A DNA stretch of 64,000 nucleotides, from positions 1,178,001 to 1,242,000 of the forward strand of contig CANTUQ010000051.1 of the NCBI GenBank assembly GCA_947683425.1. The letters are read 5' to 3'. Under the pieces are notes generated by a model. That model had not been told where the DNA came from and did not search any database. It was given only the letters and a program-made list of their open reading frames with translations. Shown one piece after another: positions 1 to 10,263 of this stretch. The DNA comes from Excoecaria cochinchinensis (Eukaryota; Streptophyta; Magnoliopsida; Malpighiales; Euphorbiaceae). The number at the start of each line of letters is the position of its first letter. The first letter of the stretch is position 1. A program made the translations under genes and the position numbers.

Positions 1-570
1 CAGACCCTGTACCGACGGCCAGGAGGCCGTCGCCACAGAGGGCACCGCCCGTCGCTATAGAGCGACGGGCACTCACGCGGCGAGGCGCGCGATTCCCGCC
101 CGAGCTTCGCGCGGGAATCGCGCGAAGAGGCGAGCGGTGCGGCGCGCAGCGCGCAACGCTGCGCGTCGCTTTTTAGCGACGCGCAGTATTGGCGACGCCC
201 CGCGTCGCTAAATCGCGCCCAGCGCGCTGGGCGCCTGGGCGTCGGCGTGCTGGGCGCCCGCGCGCCTGCGCGCTGCCGCAGGCGCGCTGCCGCGCCCGAC
301 ACTCGCGGTCCGAAAATTTTTTTATTTTTTTTTTATTTTTTTTCTATTTTTTTAAATTTTAAATTGACTAAAAACACCATAATTTTAAGTCCCCATTTTT
401 CAAAATTTATTTTTTAAATCTTTTTTTTTTTATTATTTTCTAATTTTCACTCTAAAATGCAAATTTAACGAGAAAATCATCACCTTTAACCTTTTAAGCC
501 TGTGAAGGCAATTATCATCATTGGGTAACTTCGATCTAGGTTGACTCAGGACCCGGTGTCTACACCTGGC
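1..570 (-). mobile_element. Element I: partial LTR of a Tat-like retrotransposon
   Basis: On the minus strand the sequence begins at 570 with TGTAGACACCGGGTC, the same start as the LTRs of H and E, and runs off the window at base 1. It interrupts H's gag reading frame just after a Gln-Gly-Thr-Pro-Gly stretch; the expected 5-base target copy next to it would be CCTGG at 571-575, but the other copy lies outside. The first 40 or so bases resemble H's LTR and then diverge, so I treat it as a separate insertion and not H's own 3' LTR. No polypurine tract precedes it, which supports that reading. Bases 300-480 are AT-rich; bases 1-300 are very GC-rich. Confidence 0.7.
45..190. repeat. Cluster of perfect GC-rich hairpins in element I LTR
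   Basis: Several perfect inverted repeats lie close together: CCGTCGCT/AGCGACGG around 48-67, a 13-base arm pair starting GCGCGATTCCCGC around 86-123, and CTGCGCGTCGCT/AGCGACGCGCAG around 160-188 with a four-T loop. CpG is frequent. The position in the LTR is probably U3, upstream of the promoter, by analogy with the GC-rich palindromes of the B, C and H LTRs. Confidence 0.7.
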
Positions 571-1814
571 GTGCCTTGGGTTCTAGCAATTTTGGGTGGC
601 ATAGGTTGCAACTTACCCTCTTTCATCAATCTCCTCAATACCCATGACAAAGACCTTCCAAGATTAGAAAAATGCCTCGGGGTAACGTTCGCAGTTGACA
701 CCTCAGCAGTCTTCCTTGTACCACTGGCGGAACCCGATGGTCTACTAGCCCCCTGGCTAGTGCTATCCCTCCTGGGATAGTTCTCATTACCTACTTTCCT
801 AACAAGGTACTCTCCCTCGGCCTCAATGGCGATGTCCTTTAGCGACTCCCAATCCTTCAATCCTTTCATTCTTAATCCCTCTCTCAAATACGGGCTCGCA
901 TTTTTAATGAATAGCCGTATTTGATCTTGAGTATCTGGTTTCCTCTTCATTTCCATCACCCTATTCCTCCACCGAGTTAGATACTCGTGGAAGGACTCAC
1001 CCCCCTTCTGCTGTAACAGCTCCAGGTCCTTCAAGGTCACCTCCATCCTTGTACAGCAGTAATATTGCATCAAAAACTCCTCTGTCAACAAGCCTCAGTC
1101 TTCTTTTGTTCAGCGGTCGAGCCCATGGTACCAATCCACTGCCGGGCTTGTCAAGCTCAAGCAAAAGTACTCAATTTTTTGCTTTTTCGTCAAAGTGGTG
1201 CCCTTTATCACCAGCGCATACTGCTTTATGTGTGCTAGGGGATCAGAAGTACTGTCAAACTTCGGCATTTTAAAGTTCATTGGGACTAGATCCTCTCCTT
1301 CTAACTCTTTATCCTCAGGGTTTACTCCTTGGCCTTTTGTCAACATCCTTGTCATAGCTACAAATTTCTCTTCCATCTTCTTCCAGATGGCCTCTTCAAT
1401 TTGAGGGGCTTTCCCTTTCTCAGACATATGTTCCTCATATTCTTCGTCTTCCCAGTCATCATCTAGCCTTGGGACAGGTCTTCCCCTCTTTGCCCCCGAA
1501 GTAGTAGCTCTTAGGTTCACAAGTGGCGGGCGAGTTTCCTCTCGTGGGTCCTCTATGACCTCTTCCCTTTCATCATTTCTCATAAGAGAAGGTTATGGGT
1601 TCTGTGGGGCCACTTGCTGACCCATTGCGGCTATTATTGCCATCATCCGATTTTCAAACTCTTCCAACCTTCGGCCCACTTCCTCTGCTATCATTGCCCT
1701 GGTGGCCTCTGCCCCTCTCGATGAGTTTACCATTTCTTCGGGTATAGAAAATTGATTTGAAGTGGCGTAACTAGTTTTAGAAAAAGTGCCCGGATACTCT
1801 ACCCTTTCTGGCAA
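571..1814 (-). pseudogene. gag: Element H gag remnant (Tat-like)
   Basis: One reading frame on the minus strand encodes the N-terminal and core part of a Ty3/gypsy Gag capsid protein. The N-terminal part has the RAMIAEEVGRRLEEFENRM segment that recurs in C. The core has SDPLAHIKQYALVIKG, KKQKIEYFCLSL, VDWYHGLDR and FHEYLTRWRNRV, typical of the retrotransposon Gag domain. The frame is broken by three stops: TAA near 1590, and two TGA codons near 1093-1110 where the related gag of E has Arg and Trp codons. There is no frameshift. The zinc-finger part is missing because element I is inserted at 570. The start codon is unclear because the frame stays open into the leader; A is inserted about 100 bases upstream. 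Confidence 0.85.
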
Positions 1815-1914
1815 TTCGAAGAACAGATTACTGCGTAACCGTCCCCGGGACCCCCTTGTCCACCTAGGCGAATCTATGATGGCTGAAAAGCACTAGGGGT
1901 CAGGATGATGCATG
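1815..1914 (-). other. Element H leader, part next to gag
   Basis: Short leader segment between H's gag and the insertion point of A. Read on the minus strand it contains TGCTTTTCAG followed by CCATCATAGATTCGCC, matching the leader/gag boundary of C. The leader continues at 34865 after A. TTTTCAG looks like a 3' splice site. Confidence 0.7.
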
Positions 1915-1919
1915 ACTGT
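1915..1919. repeat. Target site duplication of A, left copy (ACTGT)
   Basis: ACTGT stands directly before the TGTCATGG start of A's 5' LTR and again directly after the end of its 3' LTR at 34860-34864. This proves that 1920-34859 is one insertion despite the nested elements. Confidence 0.95.
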
Positions 1920-2895
1920 TGTCATGGCTGGACTTGTACCCTAATAGCATTGACCTAATGTTTTTTTGCATGTGTTTGAATGGAATGTGTAGGATTGGAC
2001 TTAATTGAAAGGCTAAAGGAATTCAAGAGGTTGAAAAGCGAATTGTGCATGATTAGTAAGAAGTGGATTAACTAAGTTAAGTAAGTGTGGATTAGAGAAT
2101 AAAATAATTTGATTAAATGGATAGTGGAGGCAGAATTGAGAGTGGAATCCGTGTGGCATCATGAGAGTAAGCCACCTCCTTCTTTGCATGCATTTGCCTA
2201 GAGAAGTGAGAGGTGAGTGTGTGTTGGCCTCATTCTTCTTTTTTTTGCATTTGACTTTGTCTTTCTTCTTGCTTTCGTGAGTGTGGATGAGAGTGGTTTA
2301 AGTGGATATATGCATCTAGCTAATTGGAACAAGAATTAAGTGTTAAGACCTAAAGGTAAGTGGTTATGCATGCATATTCTCATCTTCAACTCTTCTTCTT
2401 GGTTTTGATTTGGTATTGAGAGAGCATTGATGGATTGTGTTCAATCCTGGAATTTGAACTGTTTTGCTAGCTGAAGAAGTGAAGAGAGATAAAGGAAAAG
2501 CAGTAATTGGGGAAACGAGCGTCCGTCGAGATTAGGAGCTAAGGCGATAAGGTTTGGGAACAAACCTTAATTGTGTAACTATGTGATTTGTGTTGGTTGA
2601 ACAGAGATTTGAATTGAATTATATGTGTATGCGAGATTGAAGTTGAGCATGAATTATGTGATGCTAGATTATGTGATTGTAGTGGTAATATGCTTAGTGA
2701 TAAAGTGCATGAGAATGATTATGATTTGTGCTATTATTGAATGTCAAAACAAGAAGGGAAAACAGGTTTGTGCTAATTGATTATGTGGTTGATGTTTATG
2801 GGTTGATTGCCAAAAATGAGAGTGAGGTTTGAAGCTCTAATTAGAAGGAAGAAATGGACTGAAAAACATGACTATGTTATGGTGTTTTTGCATAG

Positions 2896-3224
2896 GTCAC
2901 GGTGACAATCAAATTGATTTTGACCGTGAGATATGCTTGAATTCAATTCTGTCTACTTAATTTTTTGTATGCCACGGTGACAATGGGATTCATTGTGACC
3001 GTGAGGTACTTAAGAGAGCATTCAGTTTTGCAAGGTGAGAATATTTCACGGTGACAATGAAGTTCATTGTGACCGTGACATACCCTCAAGTTGCATTCTG
3101 CCGAGAGTAGGGAACATGTCATGGTGACAATGGAATTGATTGTGACCGTGACCTGTCCCCAGTTTGCATTCTGTTTTGAATTTCAACATGTCACGGTGAC
3201 AATGAAATTCATTGTGACCGTGAC
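2896..3224. repeat. Five imperfect palindromes, about 72-75 base period (A 5' LTR)
   Basis: Units start near 2896, 2971, 3045, 3118 and 3190. Each is about 35 bases: a left arm like GTCACGGTGACAATGAA and a right arm like TTCATTGTGACCGTGAC, complementary except at one central position. Linkers share the word GCATTCTG. The array is repeated in the 3' LTR and has a counterpart with different arm sequence in element D. Confidence 0.92.
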
Positions 3225-3970
3225 CCACTCTGTTTTGGCAATATAACCCTAATGTGTTCAGACTTTCTAATGGTAAGTCTTCAAGTGAAATGAAGGACAT
3301 TGTAAGTAAGTATTAAGCGGGTACACTTGCATACTATGTGATAAATCTTTAATGCGATCAAATATGTAGTTATGAACTATGAAGAATGAATTTGGAAGCG
3401 TATTGAATATGTCAGTGAATGTGATATAAGCTATCTTTGTATGTGATGTGAAAAGCGATCAATGTGAACTGAATAATTTGTTAACAATTTAAGCCTGCGA
3501 GTCAAGTAGTGGATAGTTAGGTATGCCTATAGGGTCAAGTGCTGCAGCCCCATGTGTATAATGTGTCTGATTCCATGGGAATCACAATGCGAAAATAATG
3601 TGAATAATCCTTGCCGGATTATATTATAAGTGAAATGATATTTTGGTACCTGAGGGTACCCATGCGTAAGTGTAATCTCGATGAGATTCTAGTACCTGAG
3701 TGGTACCAATGCGATACCCATTATCCGCGTCATTGAATTGCAGGCTAACTGATTAATTAAATAATATAGGGAAGTGACTGCAATATAATAAAGAATGTGA
3801 TGTGGATATGTGAATAAGTGATTGATGCTTTATGATTGAATATAGTAATGGACAGTACTATGCTTAAAATGATATTTGCTTGATAATAATTGCTCTGGCA
3901 TGACTTCTAGCATGTAATGTATGGTGTTTCTGATGTGTGATAAAATATTTGCTATATATGAGTTTCCCCA

Positions 3971-3988
3971 CTAAGCGTTATCGCTTAG
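3971..3988. other. Conserved LTR hairpin CTAAGCG-TTAT-CGCTTAG
   Basis: A perfect 7-base stem with a TTAT loop stands in the 3' third of A's LTR. It also occurs in D's LTRs (54590-54607 and, with one change, 61854-61871) and in A's 3' LTR with one change (34453-34470). It is followed in each case by a GTGCAGGT- or GTGCAGAT-like word. It could be a transcription or RNA-processing signal; the function is unknown. Confidence 0.85.
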
Positions 3989-4382
3989 CATGGATTTACT
4001 CTAATCCGTGCAGGTACGAACCAGAGGTGATCGAAGGACGTCCCCGTATTTTGTACGGTCAACAGTAGGAAATAGGAAGTGTAGGTTCTGAGTTTAATAT
4101 TTTGGGATTTTTGCATAAGCTTTTGTACCATCGTATGTATAGCGGGTATGTAAAGGCATGTAATAATCTGATAACTATGAATGTTGACCTAAATATGTAT
4201 GCGCAATGCGTGTGACTATAGAAATGCACTATAAGTAGTTGGCATGTGATGGGTGAGTTAAGATCATATGTGATGAAATTTTATTATTCAGGCTAAGCAT
4301 GTGTTCTGTTGTGTGTGTGCGGTCTTCTCTAACTAAGATTAGCTAAGCTAGTCTATCGTTAGGGAATGGGCGTCATAAGTTA

Positions 4383-4400
4383 TGGTATCAGAGCCCAGGT
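4383..4400 (+). other. Element A primer binding site (initiator tRNA-Met)
   Basis: TGGTATCAGAGCCCAGGT lies five bases after the LTR. The first 12 bases are the usual plant initiator-Met primer site of Ty3/gypsy and copia elements. Confidence 0.93.
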
Positions 4401-4664
4401 TGAGTCTTTTCTGGGAATTGGGTAGATAAGATGTGTGTAGTTTGTTGACCTAATGCGGAAGTCCTTGATTAATCTGTGTAGTAACGATGGATTATGGAAG
4501 GCATACCGGAGAAGAATCTACCGAAAGTGTGAATCCTCGTGAAGCTGAGGTGACGGGGTTCTGGACAGTCTAGATCGGTTTGTTTCGGGAATGAGATTCC
4601 ATTTGGGCCTATGGAAGCAATGATGAAAATGACACAAGATATGGCGAGAGTGATGGAACGTATG
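4401..4664 (+). pseudogene. gag: Element A leader and first codons of gag
   Basis: The leader after the primer site runs into a reading frame from ATG 4611 with TQDMARVMERM, matching the start of D's Gag (HQDMARVLERV). The frame stops at 4664 where B is inserted and resumes at 27973. An upstream in-frame start is possible, as in D, but stops intervene here. Confidence 0.75.
4660..4664. repeat. Target site duplication of B, left copy (GTATG)
   Basis: GTATG precedes B's 5' LTR and recurs at 27968-27972 after its 3' LTR. Gag of A continues in frame across the site. Confidence 0.95.
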
Positions 4665-6649
4665 TGTAAGCACCGTGTCCCGGAGCGATCCGGATCAGAG
4701 GTTACCCTATGATGAAATCAGTATCCGAGCCTGTATAAATGGTTGGATTTGGGAGTCTTAGTCCAGTGTTCCGCGAGAAATGAGGCTTTTTACCATTCCT
4801 GGGCAGAGGGGGGAAAACAGGGTTATTTTTCGGATAAAAGAGGTTTTTTTTCCCCACAGACGGCCAGCCCGTTTGTGAGAGGCCAGCCCGTCGCTTGGTG
4901 TCACCGACGGCTTGTGGTATTTTCCGACGCTCGTCGGAAAGTCACCGCCCCTGTTAGAGCGCCGCCTGGTTTCCCGGAGCACGCAACCTTTCCGACGCCC
5001 GTCAGTGGATGTGGCAGGGCCGTCGGATGAATCCTTGTGTCAAAAGGATTCTTCTGACGCCCGCCTCTATACACCGACGCCCGTCGATCGTTTCTGCTTA
5101 TAAAAGCTTCGGATTTTAACTTGAAAGGGGTTCCAAAAAATTTCAAAAGGGGGAAACTCTGCCCAAATTCAAGCAAATTTTCTCTCTCCTCCAACAAAAC
5201 ACATTTACAAAGGAAATCTATTTAATCAAGGATCAAATCAATCAAAAAGGAACTAAAACTAATTGGTTTTCTTTAGATTTCGATTCCAAAATCAATCTTT
5301 TGAGGGGTTAAAGAAGAAATAGCTCATTTTTCTTTCTTTGATCCTTCATCTTTTGCTTCTCGTGGAACGCGCGGGGCTCTAATCAACACAAGAATCTCAC
5401 CCAAAGCGATTATCTGAGGGTAAATATTCCGGATTCCTTCTCCTCATCATTTTATATTTATTCCTTATTTTGTGGGATTTATCAATATCCGTCATTATTT
5501 TCCTTTATTTTGACTCTCTTTATCTCCTTTTGGGATAAAACCCATTTTTTGGCTTTGGAAAGAATTTTCTCTCTTCTGTTTTTTCGGAGACAGTGGTGAC
5601 CGACGGGTCATCTTTATCACCGACTCCCGTCGGTCACCCCACCTACAGACGCCTCTCCTTGAGTGACAGACGGACATGTCGGTTACCTTAACCGACGCCC
5701 GTCGGTCTTCTAAGGAAGACCGTCTGTGGGTTCTGCCTCCATCCTTTTAAATCGTTTTTTATCTTTTTCAAGTCCTTTCAGTTTCCTACATGTTAATTTT
5801 ATGTATATTAACATCTTTCAACTTTTCTATGAGTGTATATTGATTTCTCTTGGACTACCACAAGCTTGAGAGGCTATCTACCATATTCGGAGGATTTCGT
5901 TCGGTTCAGTTTCCTAACACTCTCGATTATTTCCTTCATTTTGTTATTCATTGATTATTTCATGTATATGGATATACTCTTTTCATATCTTGTTAATGTA
6001 TAAAAATGATCTAATGATTTTATACTTAAATAAAAATGAGGTTTGTATAAAATGCAAAAGGGGCCAAAGCCCTATTTTTATCTAGTAAAATCATCATAAA
6101 CAAAAATCTCCAATTTTAATGATGCATGCGAGGACCAAAGTCTTCAAAATAAGTAATGCCCCGATTTATGCATGATTTGCACATTCATGAAAGGGAGTTG
6201 TATTCCGCTCCTTGTATTATTGTAATTTATCGCTTTCATTATCTATCTGATCATTTATCGCTTTCAAAATGTGAATAAATACGCCTTTTAATCAATTGCA
6301 TAGTGTGGAGAGAGAGCGAATTAATGATATTAAGATTCGATCATAAAATAATTGAGGTAGAAATAGATGAGAAATCCCGGACCCAGCTCTGGTCTTTGGG
6401 CTCAAGAGGTTAGAGGTTATCCTCCAAAATACTTCTTGGGTCACGAGGCTTTAGCGCTAATCCTAGGCTCTTTAGGGTGAGAAGTTCACCTTCCATGACC
6501 CCTCTTGCTGGCCCAAAATGGATACCAAGCGCAGTCTTAGGCTCTCCGAGGCAAGAGTAACTTTCCCAATGTTCTATTGGGTGGCGACTCCATGAAACCT
6601 CCTTGTTGCCCAACATAGACGCACTTGCAATTTATTTGCAAGATGTCAA
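4665..6649 (+). repeat. Element B 5' LTR, missing its 3' end
   Basis: Begins TGTAAGCACCGTGTCCC. From 4665 to the TCAA at 6646-6649 it is 1985 bases, the same length as 25908-27892 of the 3' LTR, so the two copies match without net indels. The last 75 bases are lost at the junction with C. TATA-like TTATAAAAG is at 5098-5106, with GC-rich GACGG/CCGTC palindromes upstream (about 4860-5090) and downstream (about 5590-5720). A donor-like GAGG|GTAAAT is at 5420. A copy of TGGCGACTCC is at 6582-6591. Short ORFs in it are not genes. Confidence 0.93.
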
Positions 6650-7384
6650 TCTCTCGGGGTTAAACCCCAATCTCAACAGTAATCGAGTGATGACTCCTCC
6701 TACCATCACCACCGGTGTCAATCCTCTGCCAACTCTGGTCAGGTTGGCCAAGATCTCGTGGCTAATGTTGAGACACTGGCCTGCCACCATAGCCCAGAGG
6801 CTCCAGATCTCAGCCGCGTTAAGCGACCCTGGATTACCAGCTCGACCGAGGTATGAGCTGGAAAGCACTCTATGCAGATACCGGAGTGCCTGAGACACCA
6901 GTACGGTGCTCTTCGCTGTATCATGATCGTACAGCACTCCTGGTATGGCAATGGCCGCCCAATGGGCGCGTCTCACCGCTCGCCGCTGGATCTCGACCCC
7001 CTCCTCCGTAGGGAGCCCCATGGCCTGAGCAAACCTCTGCCTAGTGATGCTGACATGGTCGCTATCGAACCAAAACTGTACCACCCCCGGGTCGGTATCC
7101 GCACTCTGAAAGCCTGTGTAGCGGAGAGTGGCCAAGACCTGGCGGGTAGCCTCTGGAAATGTCTGGAAGGCGGGCTCGAGAAACTCTGTCCAACCAGCTC
7201 CCTCGGCAAGTAGATCAAACTCCGGGGCCAACCCAATGGCCTCTAGGAATGGGCGAGATACAAAACGGCTGGAACAAAACTCTACCTGAGCCAACGCTCT
7301 GTACCTCTGAGCGGACTCGTCATCTATCCAAGCCGGAGCTACAAGCTCGGGCTGGGCCTGTGGTGCTCTGCGTCTGGGAGGCAT
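6650..7384 (-). pseudogene. Element C sense accessory ORF (ATHILA ORF1-like), 3' truncated
   Basis: About 245 codons are open from ATG 7384 to the junction at 6650, then the frame runs into B's LTR. The protein starts MPPRRRAPQAQPELV and has DDESAQRYRALAQV, GAGWTEFLEP, VVQFWFDSDH and RQRFAQAMGLPTEEG, close to B's copy at 23078. The arrangement (RYxxL near the start, a conserved Trp-x-x-Phe, then a helix ending in a short Leu-Gly-Leu-Pro-like turn) resembles the ATHILA ORF-1/putative plant transposon protein families as I remember them; a profile search would be decisive. It follows a 5'-UTR intron (7386-8100) and a TATA box at 8296. The C-terminal two thirds present in B are missing. No stop occurs in the surviving part. 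Confidence 0.8.
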
Positions 7385-7385
7385 C

Positions 7386-8100
7386 CTGCAAAAGGGAAGG
7401 AATCAGATAGCGAAAACTTGACAAAACAAGCACTATCAGGTTTATTTTCCAAAATCTAAGGTCCATCTAGGCCCTAACAGGGCAAAGGTGGCCCAACGTG
7501 AGATTAAAAAGAGAAAGGTAATAACAGATAAAAATAGCAAACATCCTGTCTAAGGAAGTAGCCTAACATGCCTTGCACGCATCATGGCAAAAGCAACATG
7601 CAATCCTCATGGAAATAATTAAAGTGAATATGAATGGGCTTTCTAAGTCCCAAGGCATGCATTATACATGAAAAATATCCAATTCTAGAATAAATAATAA
7701 AAATTTGGGCAGCACCCCGGCAGGGGTATGCCCAACCTCCTGCACGAAAAGGCAAAAACATAGGCCTCAGGCCTCAAGAATAACGCGCATGTAAATGGGG
7801 CGCACCCCGGCAAGAGTGTGCCCCCAACAACACAAAATAACGGCCTCAGGTCAAAACAATATGTATACAGGATAGTGTGCTAAAAGCTATCTATTTCTAA
7901 AGCACCAAAGTTTATAGGGAAAAAATCTATTTCTATGTGGTCATGCATAAATTCAAAATTAATTGCACTAAAATGATATAGAAAAATGGGCAGCATTCTC
8001 CCTAAATTCTAAAACCATCTAAAACTTCTTAAAGTTAAAAGAAGGAGAGATGTAGAAATAAATTGGATAAAAATAAAAAAAGAAGTAATTATTTACTTAC
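7386..8100 (-). other. Predicted 5'-UTR intron of C's sense accessory gene
   Basis: Minus strand: donor CAA|GTAAGTAAAT at 8100, acceptor CCCTTTTGCAG ending at 7386, one base before the start codon. B has the same arrangement at 22433-23076 with the donor reduced to GTAAATAA. The stretch has no ORF of note. Confidence 0.7.
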
Positions 8101-8264
8101 TTGTAGTCCGGAAAAGTGTAGGAACTGGAGAAATATAAATATCCGGGCACCGGGTGAGTATAGAATGCGAAAAAATGAAGAAATCGCGAAAAAATAAGAA
8201 GAAAAGCCTCAAAAAAACGTTAGAAAACGATAAGAAACCGCTTGAGAGAGGAAGAAGAAAGGGA

Positions 8265-8510
8265 CAGCAACGTTTGTGCCGTCTGTCACTCGCCCTTATA
8301 TAGAATTTCGTGACCGTCTGTCGCGCAATGAATGCGATTTAATGCGCATGATGAATGTAATGATGACGCATGCATCTGCCCGGTGGACTTCCGACGGGCA
8401 GGCCGTCCCTATGGAGAGGCGGTCAAGCCGTCTCTGTAGAGAGGCAGGCAGACCGTCTCAGTAGAGGGGCGGGTAGGCCGTCGGTGACCCTTCCCTATAA
8501 AATCTTACAA
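8265..8510. promoter_or_regulatory. Divergent promoter region between C's two accessory genes
   Basis: A TATA box for the minus-strand gene, CTATATAAGG, is at about 8296-8304; one for the plus-strand gene, CTATAAAAT, is at about 8495-8502. Between them lie GC-rich words such as GACGGGCAGGCCGTC and GGCCGTCGGTGACC (8392-8490). The distance between the TATA boxes is about 190 bases. Confidence 0.7.
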
Positions 8511-8568
8511 AATTTTGCTCTTCTTGTCTCTTCATTTTCCAACACCTTGGGCCCTTATTCTTCTCAAA

Positions 8569-9874
8569 ATGTCTTCCCCTCTTGCCCAAAGGATGCACCG
8601 TATTTTAGATGATAAACACACTTGGGGAGAAGGCGCCCTTTCCTCTCTGTCTGGGCTGAAATACCTGTGCCGGGTGAAGATCGACCAGAACCTCCTCCTG
8701 GCAGCGACCCACTTCTGGAACCCCCGATTTCACGTCTTCCAATTCACCTACCAGGAACTGTGTCCCTTGCCTGAAGAGTTGGCTTCCATTCTGGGAGCAT
8801 GGTTCCCTCCTGGCGCTCTGCCTTGCGTCCCCCGCTGCGGCCTGTTCCAGACCCGGGATGTAGCCATGGCTCTGGGCATACCTCCTTCCGAGGCCATCCG
8901 GCTGATTCCTCTGAGCTCCTCCTTTTCTCTGGAGCCACTGATCGAGGCTCTGGATCAGTTCACCGACATCCCCACCTATCGGGTAAGTATCACGTTCTTA
9001 TTCTGCATGGTGAACTTCCTTACTGTTGCTCCGGGGGGTTTGACCGGTGACTCCCGTCTGTTCGGAGTCTTGAGCGACTTTCACCTGGGACTGTCTCCCC
9101 TACCACTTGTCCTGGCTGAAACCATCCTGGGTCTGGACGCTGTGAGCTCTGGGTCCACTACAACCTTTGCCGGCAGCCCCTTATTACTCCAGGTACGTCA
9201 TTATTTTAAAGGTAGTGCGTCCCTTATGGATTTTCACACTAGCTTTTCTTAGCGGGAGGTGCGTCCTTTCGGATTTTCGCACAACCCTGTGCCTTATTTT
9301 TGCCTGAAGTAAAACCTACTTACCCCAGCGGCTTTTTTTTTTTTTTTCAGATCTGGCTACAGGAAAAACTGAAGATGCTGTCTGAACCACCCCCTCGCGT
9401 TACCCCTCAGTACTCGCCGAGCCATTTCTTGCCTCGTCGGCGATTGCATGGGTGTGCCACGGCTGGTGAAGGCATTACCAGATTTGGTGAGCTGTCGATG
9501 ACGATATCAGTTTCACATTCGCCTGGCTCCCGCTATCTCATGCGGTCACAGATGGGCCATCGGGTTGCGTTCCCCTCTGCGGCCTCCGCCAGGCCACCTT
9601 CTGCATCACCTCCCGGTGTACACGGCAGCTTGGGATGACCCAGGATATAGTGAGGGTTCCCCTGTCCTTCCGGGGAGGAGATCTCTCAGTCGCATTTGCT
9701 TCCCGGTATCATGAGCTATGGGGTAGATTACCCGTGAAGACCGTCATCCCGAGGTTTGGCAACCATTCTGCATCCTCAACCAGCGGGTACAAGAAGTGGA
9801 TCCTCAGCCCAGCCTCTGATAACAGGACCCGAGGGCTCAAGCATCTGATCGACGAGAGCAGCAGCAGGACCTAG
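8569..9874 (+). pseudogene. Element C antisense accessory gene, DUF7745-like, one intron
   Basis: Starts at ATG 8569 (MSSPLAQRMHR), about 70 bases after a TATA box. Exon 1 is 8569-9192 (208 codons); a 158-base intron runs from CAG|GTACGT at 9193 to a 17-base T tract plus CAG at 9350; exon 2 is 9351-9874 and begins IWLQEKLKML. B shows the frame continues across the junction. Conserved parts include LLAATHFWNP, CPLPEELASILG, FLFCMVNFL, LAETILGLD and TRQLGMTQD. This order (Leu-rich FLF segment, AET-x-x-x-L, LLQ-x-W, then a VPL-x-G-L and RQ-x-G motif) matches my memory of DUF7745, related to the plant mobile domain. C carries one frameshift near 9495 (one base lost relative to B). It points towards pol, tail to tail. 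Confidence 0.75.
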
Positions 9875-10263
9875 CTTAGCCTATATGTGTATTTTTTTTG
9901 GTGCTACATTTCTTTTTAATGCAGAACTAGAAAATGATGAAAGTGAAAAGAATAATATTCATCCTTTTTCACGAGTTTTGTGTACATTTCTATATAATTT
10001 CAGCATACATGATCAGTTTTGGCATTTACTCAGCTGCTTATGCGCTATCAATACATGAAACCAAATTTTAACAGCATCAACTCCTGTTACCAATCGGCCC
10101 TCTCGGGTTTTCACGATCGGACATTTTCTCTCATGCCTCTAATTTTTGCACAGGATGCCTTTTTTCGGTTTTCACCCTGTCGAGGCGCCCAATTTTAGCA
10201 TAGCCGCCTTTTTTCGGTTTTCGACTTGCGGGCCATTTTATTCTCTTCTTTTTATTTTGGTCT
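9875..10263. other. C: gap between the DUF7745-like gene and integrase
   Basis: Convergent 3' region of pol (minus) and the antisense gene (plus). It is conserved with B 20062-20368, including a GAAAACCGAAAAAAGG-type word repeated twice. No gene seen. Confidence 0.7.

Larger units (their letters stand above)
1920..4377 (+). repeat. Element A 5' LTR
   Basis: Starts TGTCATGG and ends CGTCATA, where the 3' LTR has CGTCACA, so the terminal CA has mutated to TA. Its partner is 32403-34859. It holds an array of five palindromes (2896-3224) and a short perfect hairpin (3971-3988). No coding capacity. Confidence 0.95.

Noticed and set aside
1..570. That this is H's own 3' LTR
   Set aside because: Similarity to H's 5' LTR ends after about 40-45 bases, no polypurine tract precedes it, and it interrupts gag in mid-frame.
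2896..3224. Possible CRISPR-like array of spaced palindromes
   Set aside because: Linkers are related to one another, units are imperfect, and the array is duplicated in both LTRs of an element.
3064..3300. His/Cys-rich reverse ORF (also 33547-33783) resembling a zinc-finger peptide
   Set aside because: It is the translation of the palindrome array; the His/Cys spacing comes from the repeat period.
4743..5030. ORF in B's LTR, with relatives at 25992-26468, 17642-18194 and 63028-63562
   Set aside because: It spans the LTR TATA box and the GC-rich palindromes; lengths and frames differ between copies. Similarity is explained by LTR identity.
8979..9045. Second intron in the DUF7745-like gene starting at GGGTAAGTATC
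   Set aside because: The frame stays open and the residues (FLFCMVNFL) are conserved in B; no suitable acceptor is nearby.
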